This document shows, in pieces, positions 1-8,871 of a stretch of DNA of 64,000 nucleotides. Each line of letters opens with the position of its first letter. The stretch's first letter is position 1. Source of the stretch: CAIWHR01 sp963709525. Its GTDB lineage: Bacteria; Pseudomonadota; Gammaproteobacteria; Burkholderiales; Casimicrobiaceae. The notes beneath the pieces are model-generated. The model did not search any database and was not told the origin of the DNA. It saw only the letters and a program-made list of their open reading frames with translations. The DNA lies in assembly GCA_963709525.1 (NCBI GenBank), contig CAVPXB010000010.1, forward strand, positions 124,001 through 188,000, written 5' to 3'. Both the position numbers and the translations under genes were made by a program.

Positions 1-46
1 CAACGCGGGGGCGTGCAAGACCTGACCGGGTTTCAAGGAGCGCCCC

Positions 47-2878
47 ATGCAAGACCGGGAATCGCACGGCAAGCCGATCGAGGAACTCGTCGCCGGTTTC
101 GAAACGCACCTCGAACGCGGCCTCACCGGGCAGGAAGTGCGGGAGCGACTGGCGAAGCACGGCGCCAACGCGCTCACCGAGCGTCCCCAGCCCGGGTTCC
201 TCCTGCTGCTTTTCGACCAGTTCAACAACTACCTGGTCATCATCCTGGTGATCGCAGCGGTCGTGTCGGCACTCCTCGGCGAGACCATCGATTCCATCGC
301 CATCCTGGTCATCGTCGGGCTCAACGCCGTGGTCGGCGTCATCCAGGAAGCGAAGGCCGAGCAGGCGCTGGCGGCGCTGAAGAAGATGTCCGCCCCCAAT
401 GCCCAGGTGATCCGCGACGGCCATCAGCTCAGCGTTCCGAGCCGCGAGATCGTCGGCGGCGACATCGTCCTCCTCGAGGCGGGCAACTATGTCCCGGCCG
501 ACGTGCGCCTCTTCGAAAGCATCAACCTCAAGGTCGAGGAGGCCTCGCTTACCGGCGAGTCCCTGCCGGTCGAAAAGAACGCCGCGGTGGTGCTGGACCG
601 CGAAATCCCCCTCGGCGACCGCAAGAACACCGCGTTCATGGGCACGGTCGTCACCTACGGGCGCGGCAAGGGCATCGTCACCGGCACGGGGATGAACACG
701 CAGATCGGCCTCATCGCACAGATGATCCAGTCCTTCGAGGTCGAGGACACGCCGCTGCAGAAGAAGCTCGGGCAGCTGGGCAGGGTCCTCGGCACCGGGT
801 GCCTCGCGCTTTGCGCCATCGTCTTCGTCTACGGCCTGTTCCGGGACGCTGACCTCGCCGCGGCGTTCGACGGCAGCTTCGTCGACTATCTCCATGCCCA
901 GCGCGGAACCATCATCAACCTCTTCATGACCGCCGTCAGCCTCGCCATCGCCGCGGTGCCGGAGGGACTGCCCGCGATCGTGACCATCTGCCTGGCCCTC
1001 GGGATGCAGCGGATGATCAGGCACCACGCGCTCATCCGGAAGCTCCCTGCCGTCGAGACCCTCGGCTGCGCGACGGTGATCCTCTCCGACAAGACCGGCA
1101 CCCTCACGCAGAACCAGATGACGGTGGTAGAGGCCTGGGCCGGCGGCCGGCGCTTCCGGATCACCGGCGAAGGCTACAGCCCGACCGGTGAGTTCTTCGC
1201 TGGCGACGAGCGCTTCGATCCGCGCCTGGACCCCGACGCCACGGCGCTGCTGCAGGGCGCCATCGCCTGCAACGACGCGAAGCTGGAGGAGAACGCCGAC
1301 GAGTCCGGCGCCCGCTCGTGGCAGATCATCGGCGACCCCACGGAAGGCGCGATGATCGTCGCCGCGGCGAAGAGCGGTCTGCTGCAGGACGAGTTCGCAC
1401 GGACGTTGCCCCGGGTCCAGGAGATCCCGTTCGATTCCGAACGCAAGCGGATGACGACCCTCCACCGCAACGAAGGCACGGGTGCTGCAGCGTCGGGTTT
1501 TGCCTATCCGCCGCTGGTCGCCCTGGTGAAGGGCGCGCCCGACGTCATCGTCGAACTGTGCGGCCACATGCTGGACGGTGGCCAGGTCGTGGCGATCACG
1601 CCGGCGATGCGCCGCGCGATCCTCGACCAGAACCGCGACATGGCGAGCGACGCCCTGCGCGTGCTGGGCGTGGCCTACCGCGCGCTGGAAGAGATTCCGG
1701 CAGAGGTGAGTCCCGCGACCGTCGAGAAAGACCTCGTCTTTGTCGGCCTCCTCGGCATGATCGACCCGCCGCGACCGGAGGTGATCGCGGCACTGAAGGT
1801 CGCCAAGGCTGCCGGGCTCAAGACGGTGATGGTGACCGGCGACTACAAGGACACCGCCGAGGCCATCGCCCGCGACATCGGGCTGCGGGCACCCAGCGGG
1901 TTGGTGCTCACCGGGGCCGAGATCGAAAAACTCAGCGACGAGGAGCTCGCGGCCTGCGCCGACCGCATCGACGTCTGCTGTCGCCTCTCGCCGCAGCACA
2001 AGACCCGCATTGTCGACGCCTTCAAGGCCCGCGACTACGTGGTGGCGATGACCGGCGATGGGGTGAACGACGCGCCGGCGCTGAAGCGCGCGAACATCGG
2101 CATCGCGATGGGCATCACTGGCACCGACGTCACCAAGCAAACGGCGGACATGGTGCTCACCGACGACAATTTCGCCAGCATCGTCGCCGCCATCGAGCAG
2201 GGGCGGATCATCTATTCGAACATCCGCAAGTTCGTCTACTTCCTGCTCGCCTGCAACGTGGGCGAGATCCTCATCGTATTCGGTGCGATGCTCGCCGGGA
2301 TGCCGATCCCGCTGCGACCCGTGCAACTCCTGTGGCTGAACCTCGTCAGCGACGGCGCGCCGGCCCTCGCGCTCGGGCTCGAGAAGGGCGACAGCGACAT
2401 CATGCGGAAGCCCGCGCGCTCATCGACGGAGCCGGTCATCAACCGCGACATGGCGCTGGGCATCGGCATCGTGGCCACGGTGGATGCGATCGCCATCCTC
2501 GCCGCGTTCCACTTCGCCCTGCAGCGCTACCCCGGCCATCTGGAGGCAGCCCAGACGATGGCCTTCGTGGCGCTTTGCACCTCCGAGCTCATCCGCGCGT
2601 TCACCGCCCGGTCCGAGTACCACAGCATCTTCTCGATCGGCGCGTTCTCCAATCGCTGGATGGTCGCGGCCGTGGCGGTGTCATCGGCGCTCGTCCTGGC
2701 GGTGGTGTACGTGCCGTCCTTGCGGCCGTTCTTCGACACCGTGCCGCTTACCGCGGGCGACTGGCTGTTCATGCTGCCGTTCTTTTTCGCGTCGCCGGCC
2801 GCGGCGGAGCTCTTGAAGCTGTGGTTCCGCCGCCGGACCGACAGGATGGCGGTAGCGGGGCCAAGCTCCGGGGCTTGA
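47..2878 (+). CDS. P2-type cation-translocating ATPase (Ca2+-ATPase-like)
   Basis: A 943-residue P-type ATPase that should pump a cation across the inner membrane using ATP. Visible parts in order are an N-terminal cation-ATPase domain (about residues 10-75), the actuator TGES loop, the transmembrane PEGLP motif typical of Ca2+/P2A pumps, the phosphorylation motif DKTGTLT with Asp348, the hinge GDGVNDAP, and a C-terminal transmembrane bundle containing NLVSDG. The length matches SERCA/PMR1-like bacterial pumps. The start is chosen because AGGAG lies just upstream of the ATG. It converges with the aap operon; the two stop codons are 9 bp apart. Ca2+ or Mn2+ is the likely ion by family, but substrate cannot be fixed from sequence alone. 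Confidence 0.9.
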   Translation: MQDRESHGKPIEELVAGFETHLERGLTGQEVRERLAKHGANALTERPQPGFLLLLFDQFNNYLVIILVIAAVVSALLGETIDSIAILVIVGLNAVVGVIQEAKAEQALAALKKMSAPNAQVIRDGHQLSVPSREIVGGDIVLLEAGNYVPADVRLFESINLKVEEASLTGESLPVEKNAAVVLDREIPLGDRKNTAFMGTVVTYGRGKGIVTGTGMNTQIGLIAQMIQSFEVEDTPLQKKLGQLGRVLGTGCLALCAIVFVYGLFRDADLAAAFDGSFVDYLHAQRGTIINLFMTAVSLAIAAVPEGLPAIVTICLALGMQRMIRHHALIRKLPAVETLGCATVILSDKTGTLTQNQMTVVEAWAGGRRFRITGEGYSPTGEFFAGDERFDPRLDPDATALLQGAIACNDAKLEENADESGARSWQIIGDPTEGAMIVAAAKSGLLQDEFARTLPRVQEIPFDSERKRMTTLHRNEGTGAAASGFAYPPLVALVKGAPDVIVELCGHMLDGGQVVAITPAMRRAILDQNRDMASDALRVLGVAYRALEEIPAEVSPATVEKDLVFVGLLGMIDPPRPEVIAALKVAKAAGLKTVMVTGDYKDTAEAIARDIGLRAPSGLVLTGAEIEKLSDEELAACADRIDVCCRLSPQHKTRIVDAFKARDYVVAMTGDGVNDAPALKRANIGIAMGITGTDVTKQTADMVLTDDNFASIVAAIEQGRIIYSNIRKFVYFLLACNVGEILIVFGAMLAGMPIPLRPVQLLWLNLVSDGAPALALGLEKGDSDIMRKPARSSTEPVINRDMALGIGIVATVDAIAILAAFHFALQRYPGHLEAAQTMAFVALCTSELIRAFTARSEYHSIFSIGAFSNRWMVAAVAVSSALVLAVVYVPSLRPFFDTVPLTAGDWLFMLPFFFASPAAAELLKLWFRRRTDRMAVAGPSSGA

Positions 2879-2887
2879 GCCCGGGCG

Positions 2888-3634
<747 letters not shown>

Positions 3635-3646
3635 GGCGGTCGATGC

Positions 3647-4785
3647 CTAGCGGCGCGTCCAGCGGCCGAGGCGACTGCTCGAGCCAGTGGCTGTAGCGCG
3701 ACATCGCGAAGCAGCAGGCGAAGTAGATCAGCGCGACGAAGAGGTAGCCCTCGAGGAAGAAGTTGCGCCACTGCGCGTCGCCGAGCGCCAGGCGCAGCGC
3801 GCCGGTCAGATCGTACATGCTGACGACGGTGACGAGCGACGTGTCCATGAACGTGGACAGCAGGCTGTTGACGAAGCTCGGAATGACGAGCGTCAGCGCC
3901 TGCGGCAGGATCACCTTCTGCTGCATCCGCCACCACGAGAGGCCCAGCGCGGCCGCGGCCTCGTATTGCCCCTTCGGCAGCGCCTGCAGTCCGCCGCGCA
4001 CGACCTCCGCCATGTACGCGGCCTGGAACAGCACGATGCCGAGGGCGATGCGCGTCAGCACGTCGAGGCGGACGCCCTGCGGCAGCAGCAGCGGAAACAC
4101 GAACGACGCGGTGAAGAGCACGGTGATCAGCGGGAACGCCGCGCACCAGTTCGATGTAGAGCGTCGCCATCGCGCGCAGCAGCGGCAGGTCGCGAGCGGC
4201 GCGCGAGCGCCAGCAGGATGCCGATCGGGATCGAGGCGCCCATCCCGATCAGCGTCAGCAGCACGCGTGAGCGGCAGGCCGCCCCACAGCCCGGTGTCGA
4301 CCCGGCGCAGGCCGAGCAACGCCGCCGCTCATCAGCACGAAGAACGACCGCGAGCGCGGCGACCCAGAGGCCAGCCGAGCCAGCGGCGCCAGCAACGCGG
4401 GGATCGCGGTGACGACGAGCGCGGCGATCACGATCGCCGTGGCGGCGAGCGGGCGCCACTGTTCCGCGATACGGATAGCGGCCGAACAGGATCAGCCGCC
4501 ACTTCTCGGCGACGAAGCCCCAGCACGCGCCCGCGTGGTCCAGCGCGCGGCAGGCGGCGTAGTCGGCGTGCCACACCGCGTTGCCGACGAGCCAGCGTGA
4601 CGGCGGGCGGCAGCGCATACGCGAGCAGGCCGCCGAACAGGAGCGTCGTCAGCGGCGTTGCCGGGACTGCCGAAGAGATTGGCTCGCACCCACGCCAGCG
4701 GCGCCGGTCGCGGTGCGCGGCGGCGCGCGCGCCGGCAGCGGCTGGAATCGGCGGCATTCGGCCGCCCGGCGCGCGCGGAGGACAT
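3647..4785 (-). pseudogene. aapM: aapM: amino acid ABC transporter permease, heavily frameshifted
   Basis: Second permease of the aap importer, an inner-membrane protein. Recognisable blocks in different frames are WVRANLFGSPGN, a long hydrophobic stretch, WGFVAEKWRLILFGRYPY, TLIGMGASIPIGILLALAR, ATLYIELVRGVP, then a long intact block from PLITVLFTASFVFP through the EAA-type loop (EAAAALGLSWWRMQQKVILP) to SRYSHWLEQS. Removing one base near 3675 lets the end read LGRWTRR and stop at 3647, twelve bases before aapP. At least eight shifts are needed in all. The ATG at 4785 starts two bases after the aapQ stop. Residues around each break remain family-like, which argues against old decay. Confidence 0.7.
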
Positions 4786-4787
4786 CC

Positions 4788-5797
4788 TCAGCGCTCCACG
4801 ATCGCGACCCGCCGGTTGTACCAGCCCATAGCAGCGCGGTCACGAGATTGATCGCCAGATACACGGTCATGATCATCAGCACGCACTCCAGCGCCTGGCC
4901 GTTCTGATTGATCGTGGTGTTGGCGATCGAGACGACGTCCGGATAGCCGATGGCGACGGCGAGCGACGAGTTCTTGGTGAGGTTGAGGTACTGGCTGGTC
5001 AGCGGCGGCACGATGACGCGCAGCGCCTGCGGCAGCAGCACAAGCCGCAGCGTCGAGCACGCGCGACAGCCCGAGCGCGCCGCCGCTTCGGTCTGGCCGC
5101 GCGGCACCGGCGAGCACGCCCGAGCGCACGATCTCGGCGATGTAGGCGGCGGTGAACGTCGTACAGGCCGATCAGCAGCGACAGGAACTCGGGCGTCGCG
5201 GCGCCGCCGCCGGTGATGTCGAAGGCGCCGACCTCGGGCACGCTGACGGGTCCAGCCGGCCGACCACTCGGGAAACGGAAACTGCAATCCGCTCTTCGAC
5301 AGGAACACGTGCGCGCCGATGCGCAGCGGCTCCGTCGCCGCCGGCAGGAGCTCGGTGATCACCAGGTACCACGCGAACAGCTGGATGATCAGCGGGATGT
5401 TGCGCATCGCCTCGACGTAGGCCGTGCACAGGCCCCGCAGCGAGGACGTTGTCGCGAAGGCGGCCGATGCCGATCAGCGTGCCGAGCAGCGTGGCCAGGA
5501 CGATGCCGGCCAGCGCGACGCGCAGCGTGTTGGCGACACCGACGGCGAACGCGCGCAGGTAGGTGTCGCGCGACGAGTAGGGGATCAGCGTCTCGCCGAT
5601 GTCGAAACCCGAGGGCTGCATCGAGAAAGCCGAAGCCGGAGCGGATCTGGCGGGCGGCGAGGTTCTCGGCGGTGTTGTGCCAGAGAAGCCAGCCGGCGGC
5701 GACCAGCGCGCACGAGCGCCAGCGCCTGGTAGACGAACGCACGCCCGCGGCGCGTGCGCAGGAAATGTCGGGCCGAGGCGCGCGCGGGCATGGGCAT
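4788..5797 (-). pseudogene. aapQ: aapQ: amino acid ABC transporter permease, heavily frameshifted
   Basis: First permease of the aap importer. Conserved blocks appear in alternating frames: GWLLWHNTAENLAARQI, SGFDIGETLIPYSSRDTY, the membrane stretch GVANTLRVALAGIVLATLLG, MRNIPLIIQLFAWY, PEFLSLLIGLY, AAYIAEIVRSGVLA, VPRGQTEAA, ALGLSR, then LRLVLLPQALRVIVPPL and the C-terminal WYNRRVAIVER ending at 4788. At least eight single-base shifts are required. Several look like one added base, for example the extra C near 5158 that separates Leu-Tyr from Thr-Phe-Thr. The start at 5797 is tentative since no clear ribosome binding site precedes it. The order aapJ-Q-M-P matches the Rhizobium aap and E. coli yhdWXYZ systems. 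Confidence 0.7.
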
Positions 5798-5833
5798 CAG
5801 GACGAGGGCGGTCGCGGTGAACCGGCGAAACGC

Positions 5834-5862
5834 GAGGAGCAGAGCGAGGCTCTGCTCCTCGT
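5834..5862 (-). promoter_or_regulatory. Hairpin between aapJ and aapQ
   Basis: A perfect 13-bp inverted repeat with a 3-base loop (arms around 5834-5846 and 5850-5862) lies between the binding-protein gene and the first permease gene. No T-run follows in the direction of transcription, so full termination is unlikely. Such hairpins downstream of solute-binding-protein genes commonly stabilise the upstream mRNA and lower expression of the membrane subunits; that role here is inference. Confidence 0.55.
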
Positions 5863-5891
5863 GCGAGACCGGGCGGTGCGTCGACAGCCGG

Positions 5892-6926
5892 TCAGCGCAC
5901 CGGCGGCGAATACATGAGGCCGCCGCGGTTCCACAGCCGGTTGACGCCGCGGGGCAGGCCGAGCGCCGATTCGGGACCCATGTTCCTCTCGAAACTCTCG
6001 CCGTAGGTGCCGACCTGCTTGACGATCCGGTACGCCCACTCCTTGTCGAGCCCCAGCAGCTTGCCGGTGTCCTCGCTGGCGCCGAGCAGGCGCTGGATCG
6101 CCGGATCCTTGCTCTCGGCCTTCATCTTGTCGACGTTCGCCTGCGTGAGGCCGGCTTCCTCGGCTTCGAGCATCGCGTTGAGCGTCCAGCGGGTGATCTG
6201 GAACCAGTCGTCGTCGCCGCGGCGCACCGCCGGTCCCAGCGGCTCCTTCGAGATGACGTCCGGCAGGATCATGTAGTCGTCGGGCTTGTTCGTCTGCGTG
6301 CGCGCGCCGGCGAGGTCCGACATGTCGGTGGTGTAGACCTGGCAGCGGCCGGCGAAGAACGCCGACTGGATGGCTTCGGCGGTGTCGAACACCACCGACT
6401 TGTATTTCATGTTGTTGGCGAGGAAGAACTCGGCGACGTTCTTCTCGCTGGTGGTGCCGGCCTGCACGCAGACGGTCGCGTCGTTGAGCTTCTTGGCGCT
6501 GTCGACCTTGAGCTTCTTCGGCACCATGAAACCCTGGCCGTCGTAGTAGTTGATGCCGGCGAAAACGATGCCGAGCGAGGCGTCGCGCGTCAGCGTCCAG
6601 GTCGTGTTGCGCGACAGGATGTCGATCTCGCCCGACTGCAGTGCGGCGAAGCGCTGCTGCGAGTTGAGCGGGACGAACTTGACCTTCTCGCCGCTGCCCA
6701 GCACCGCAGCGGCGACGGCGCGGCACATGTCGACGTCGAGGCCCTGCCAGCGGCCCTTGCTGTCGGTCGACGAAAATCCCGGCGCCGAGGTGTTGACGCC
6801 GCAGATGACATCGCCGCGCGCTTTCACGGCGTCGAGCGTCTTGCCGGCGAAGGCGGTTGGCGCGAGAACGAGCAGGAGCGCGGAGGCGGCTGCGAACGGG
6901 ACGAGGGTGCGGCGTGGTGCGGTCAT
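5892..6926 (-). CDS. aapJ: AapJ: general L-amino acid ABC transporter substrate-binding protein
   Basis: A 344-residue periplasmic binding protein, first gene of the aap operon. It begins with a signal peptide (basic start MTAPRR, hydrophobic core, cleavage expected after PTAFA near residue 23), followed by the mature start GKTLDAVKARGDVICGVN and SAPGFSSTDSKGRWQGLDVD, typical of the AapJ/YhdW branch of family 3 binding proteins. The C-terminus GVNRLWNRGGLMYSPPVR is also characteristic. The ATG at 6926 is preceded by AAGGAG. Unlike the three genes behind it, this gene is fully intact. Substrate range by family is broad (Glu, Asp, Gln and others); the actual ligand is not shown by sequence. Confidence 0.92.
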   Translation of the reverse strand: MTAPRRTLVPFAAASALLLVLAPTAFAGKTLDAVKARGDVICGVNTSAPGFSSTDSKGRWQGLDVDMCRAVAAAVLGSGEKVKFVPLNSQQRFAALQSGEIDILSRNTTWTLTRDASLGIVFAGINYYDGQGFMVPKKLKVDSAKKLNDATVCVQAGTTSEKNVAEFFLANNMKYKSVVFDTAEAIQSAFFAGRCQVYTTDMSDLAGARTQTNKPDDYMILPDVISKEPLGPAVRRGDDDWFQITRWTLNAMLEAEEAGLTQANVDKMKAESKDPAIQRLLGASEDTGKLLGLDKEWAYRIVKQVGTYGESFERNMGPESALGLPRGVNRLWNRGGLMYSPPVR

Positions 6927-7015
6927 GGATTCTCCTTCGAGGGGTGGTGAGGCGCGGGACCGGCGGATTCGGCGGCCGCAAGCGGGCAAGCGTAGGGGTC
7001 CGACAAGACGTCGCC

Positions 7016-8200
7016 TTACTCCCAGTTCAGCGTGCCGCCGGTCTGGTATTCGGTGACCCGCGTCTCGAAGAAGTTCTTCTCCTTCTTGATGTCGATCATC
7101 TCGGCCATCCACGGGAACGGGTTGTCGGCACGCTCGAACACCGCGTCGACGCCGATCTGCTGGCAGCGGCGGTTGGCGATGAAGCGCAGGTATTCCTTGA
7201 ACATCGTGGCGTTCAATCCCAGCACGCCGCGCGGCATCGTGTCCTCGGCATACGCGTACTCGAGGTCGACGCCCTTCTTCATCAGCGTGCGGATCTCCTC
7301 GCGGAACTCGGTGGTCCACAGGTGCGGGTTCTCGAGCTTGATGGTGTTGATGAGGTCGATGCCGAAATTGCAGTGCATCGACTCGTCGCGCAGGATGTAC
7401 TGGTACTGCTCGGAGCTGCCGGTCATCTTGTTCTGCCGGCCCAGCGCCAGGATCTGCACGAAGCCGACGTAGAAGAAAAGGCCTTCCATGATGCAGGCGA
7501 AGACGATCAGGCTCTTCAGCAGCTGCTGGTCGGCCTGCGGCGTGCCGGTCTTGAACAGCGGGTTGGTGAGCACGTCGATGAACGGGATCAGGAACTCGTC
7601 CTTGTCGCGGATCGCCTTGATCTCGTGATAGGCGTTGAAGATCTCGGCTTCGTCGAGCCCCAGGCTCTCGACGATGTACTGGTAGGCGTGGGTGTGGATC
7701 GCCTCCTCGAACGCCTGACGCAAAAGGTACTGCCGGCACTCGGGCGCGGTGATGTGGCGATAGGTGCCCAGCACGATGTTGTTGGCGGCCAGCGAATCGG
7801 CGGTGACGAAGAAGCCGAGATTGCGCTTGACGACCAGCCGCTCGTCGTCGGTGAGGCCGTTGGGGTTCTTCCACAACTCGATGTCGCGCTGCATGTTCAC
7901 TTCCTGCGGCATCCAGTGGTTGGCGCAGCCGGCGAGGTATTTGTCCCAGGCCCACCGATACTTGAACGGCACGAGCTGGTTGACGTCCGACTCGCCGTTG
8001 ATCACGCGCTTGTCCTCGACGCGCACGCGCCGGAGATCGGTGTCCATCGCCTGCCGGTCGGCGTCCATATCGTGCACCGGTTCGCGCGCGAGGATCCCGC
8101 TGCCGATGCTGCCGGACGCCTGCGCGCGCAGCGTGGCCGGCGTGCCCGGATGCAAACGCGGCTGCGGTGCCGGAGCAATGTCGTCGTCGAAGTTCAGCAT
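7016..8200 (-). CDS. nrdB: Class Ia ribonucleotide reductase, beta subunit
   Basis: Radical-generating subunit of aerobic ribonucleoside-diphosphate reductase, supplying dNTPs with NrdA. The 394-residue product shows the diiron/tyrosyl-radical motif E-x2-H-x3-Y within EEAIHTHAYQYI and the second E-x2-H pair in RDESMHCNFGID. The start MLNFDDDIAP at 8200 is preceded by CAGGAG; a longer upstream frame exists but lacks a ribosome binding site. It is the last gene of a minus-strand cluster running nrdA, a small ORF, a DUF2442 gene, then nrdB. The 92-bp gap before it contains a short hairpin. Confidence 0.95.
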   Translation of the reverse strand: MLNFDDDIAPAPQPRLHPGTPATLRAQASGSIGSGILAREPVHDMDADRQAMDTDLRRVRVEDKRVINGESDVNQLVPFKYRWAWDKYLAGCANHWMPQEVNMQRDIELWKNPNGLTDDERLVVKRNLGFFVTADSLAANNIVLGTYRHITAPECRQYLLRQAFEEAIHTHAYQYIVESLGLDEAEIFNAYHEIKAIRDKDEFLIPFIDVLTNPLFKTGTPQADQQLLKSLIVFACIMEGLFFYVGFVQILALGRQNKMTGSSEQYQYILRDESMHCNFGIDLINTIKLENPHLWTTEFREEIRTLMKKGVDLEYAYAEDTMPRGVLGLNATMFKEYLRFIANRRCQQIGVDAVFERADNPFPWMAEMIDIKKEKNFFETRVTEYQTGGTLNWE

Positions 8201-8255
8201 GGGCGTTTTCTCCTGTACGGCAGTTTCTGGTGTTGGTGTCCGGGCTTCAGGGAAA

Positions 8256-8272
8256 GGCGACGCTGCGTCGCC
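8256..8272 (-). promoter_or_regulatory. Hairpin between DUF2442 gene and nrdB
   Basis: A 7-bp perfect stem with a 3-base loop (GGCGACG, CTG, CGTCGCC) occupies the 92-bp spacer between the DUF2442 stop and the nrdB start. No T-rich tail follows on the minus strand. It may be an attenuation or mRNA-processing element that sets nrdB relative to nrdA. Short GC-rich hairpins are common in this genome, so the evidence is modest. Confidence 0.3.
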
Positions 8273-8292
8273 GTCCCGGTGTTGGCGCGCAA

Positions 8293-8556
8293 TCAGTGCG
8301 TGGCGCTCACGCGGTCGTACAGATAGTCGGCGGCGAAATCGACGCCGTGATGCCACGCAATCGTCGCGAGACCATGATCGAGGTAGAAGTCGGCAAAACG
8401 CGCCTTGTCGCGCAGCGTCTCGAAAGTCTCGCCGTAGAGGTCGTCGGCGAGGTCGATCACGCCTTTCTTGCCGTCATTGAATTCCAGCCAGATCTTGTAG
8501 TCTCCGAGATACCGCGCTTCGATCACGTGCCTTGCCACCTGTTCGTAACGGGCCAA
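8293..8556 (-). CDS. DUF2442 domain protein
   Basis: An 87-residue protein with the DUF2442 pattern: a short beta start ending LGDYKIWLEFNDGKKGVIDL, then LRDKARFADFYLDHGLATIAW and the closing GVDFAADYLYDRV. The start is a TTG at 8556, chosen because a strong AGGAGG lies directly upstream and no ATG fits. DUF2442 proteins are often encoded beside DUF4160 partners and are suspected to be toxin-antitoxin-like; no DUF4160 partner is visible here. Its place inside the ribonucleotide reductase cluster, between nrdA and nrdB, is unusual. Biochemical function is unknown. Confidence 0.8.
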   Translation of the reverse strand: MARYEQVARHVIEARYLGDYKIWLEFNDGKKGVIDLADDLYGETFETLRDKARFADFYLDHGLATIAWHHGVDFAADYLYDRVSATH

Positions 8557-8634
8557 GTCGCGCCTCCTGTGGGTAGATCGACGAAGGGTCGGGGTCGGGC
8601 GCGAACCCGACGCCGAATGCGGAACCCCCGGTGG

Positions 8635-8817
8635 CTAACGGCTGCGCACGCGCAGCGGCAACAGCAGGTCCTGCCGCTGCTCCTGGTGTGTTCCGCGCGG
8701 GATCGCCTGCTGGACATTGCCTGTCCACGCGCTCATCTGCGGCACCGCCGGCCAACGCCAGTGGCGCCGGCCGGCTTCGTCCACGTAGGACTCCCACCTC
8801 TTTGTTTCCGCGTTCAT
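8635..8817 (-). CDS. Small hypothetical protein between nrdA and DUF2442
   Basis: A 60-residue reading frame starting MNAETKRWESYVDEAGRRHW. It is preceded by a purine-rich AGGAAGGGAAG stretch and lies 54 bp after nrdA on the same strand. The N-terminal half looks like a real small soluble protein, rich in Trp, Arg and Glu. The C-terminal half (arginine- and leucine-rich, ending LPLRVRSR) is less convincing and could reflect a shifted frame. I do not recognise the family. Position and ribosome binding site support it; composition alone would not. Confidence 0.45.
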   Translation of the reverse strand: MNAETKRWESYVDEAGRRHWRWPAVPQMSAWTGNVQQAIPRGTHQEQRQDLLLPLRVRSR

Positions 8818-8871
8818 CGCTTCCCTTCCTGTCCGGGGTCACGGGGCTTGCAACAACTGGCATGGGCGCCT

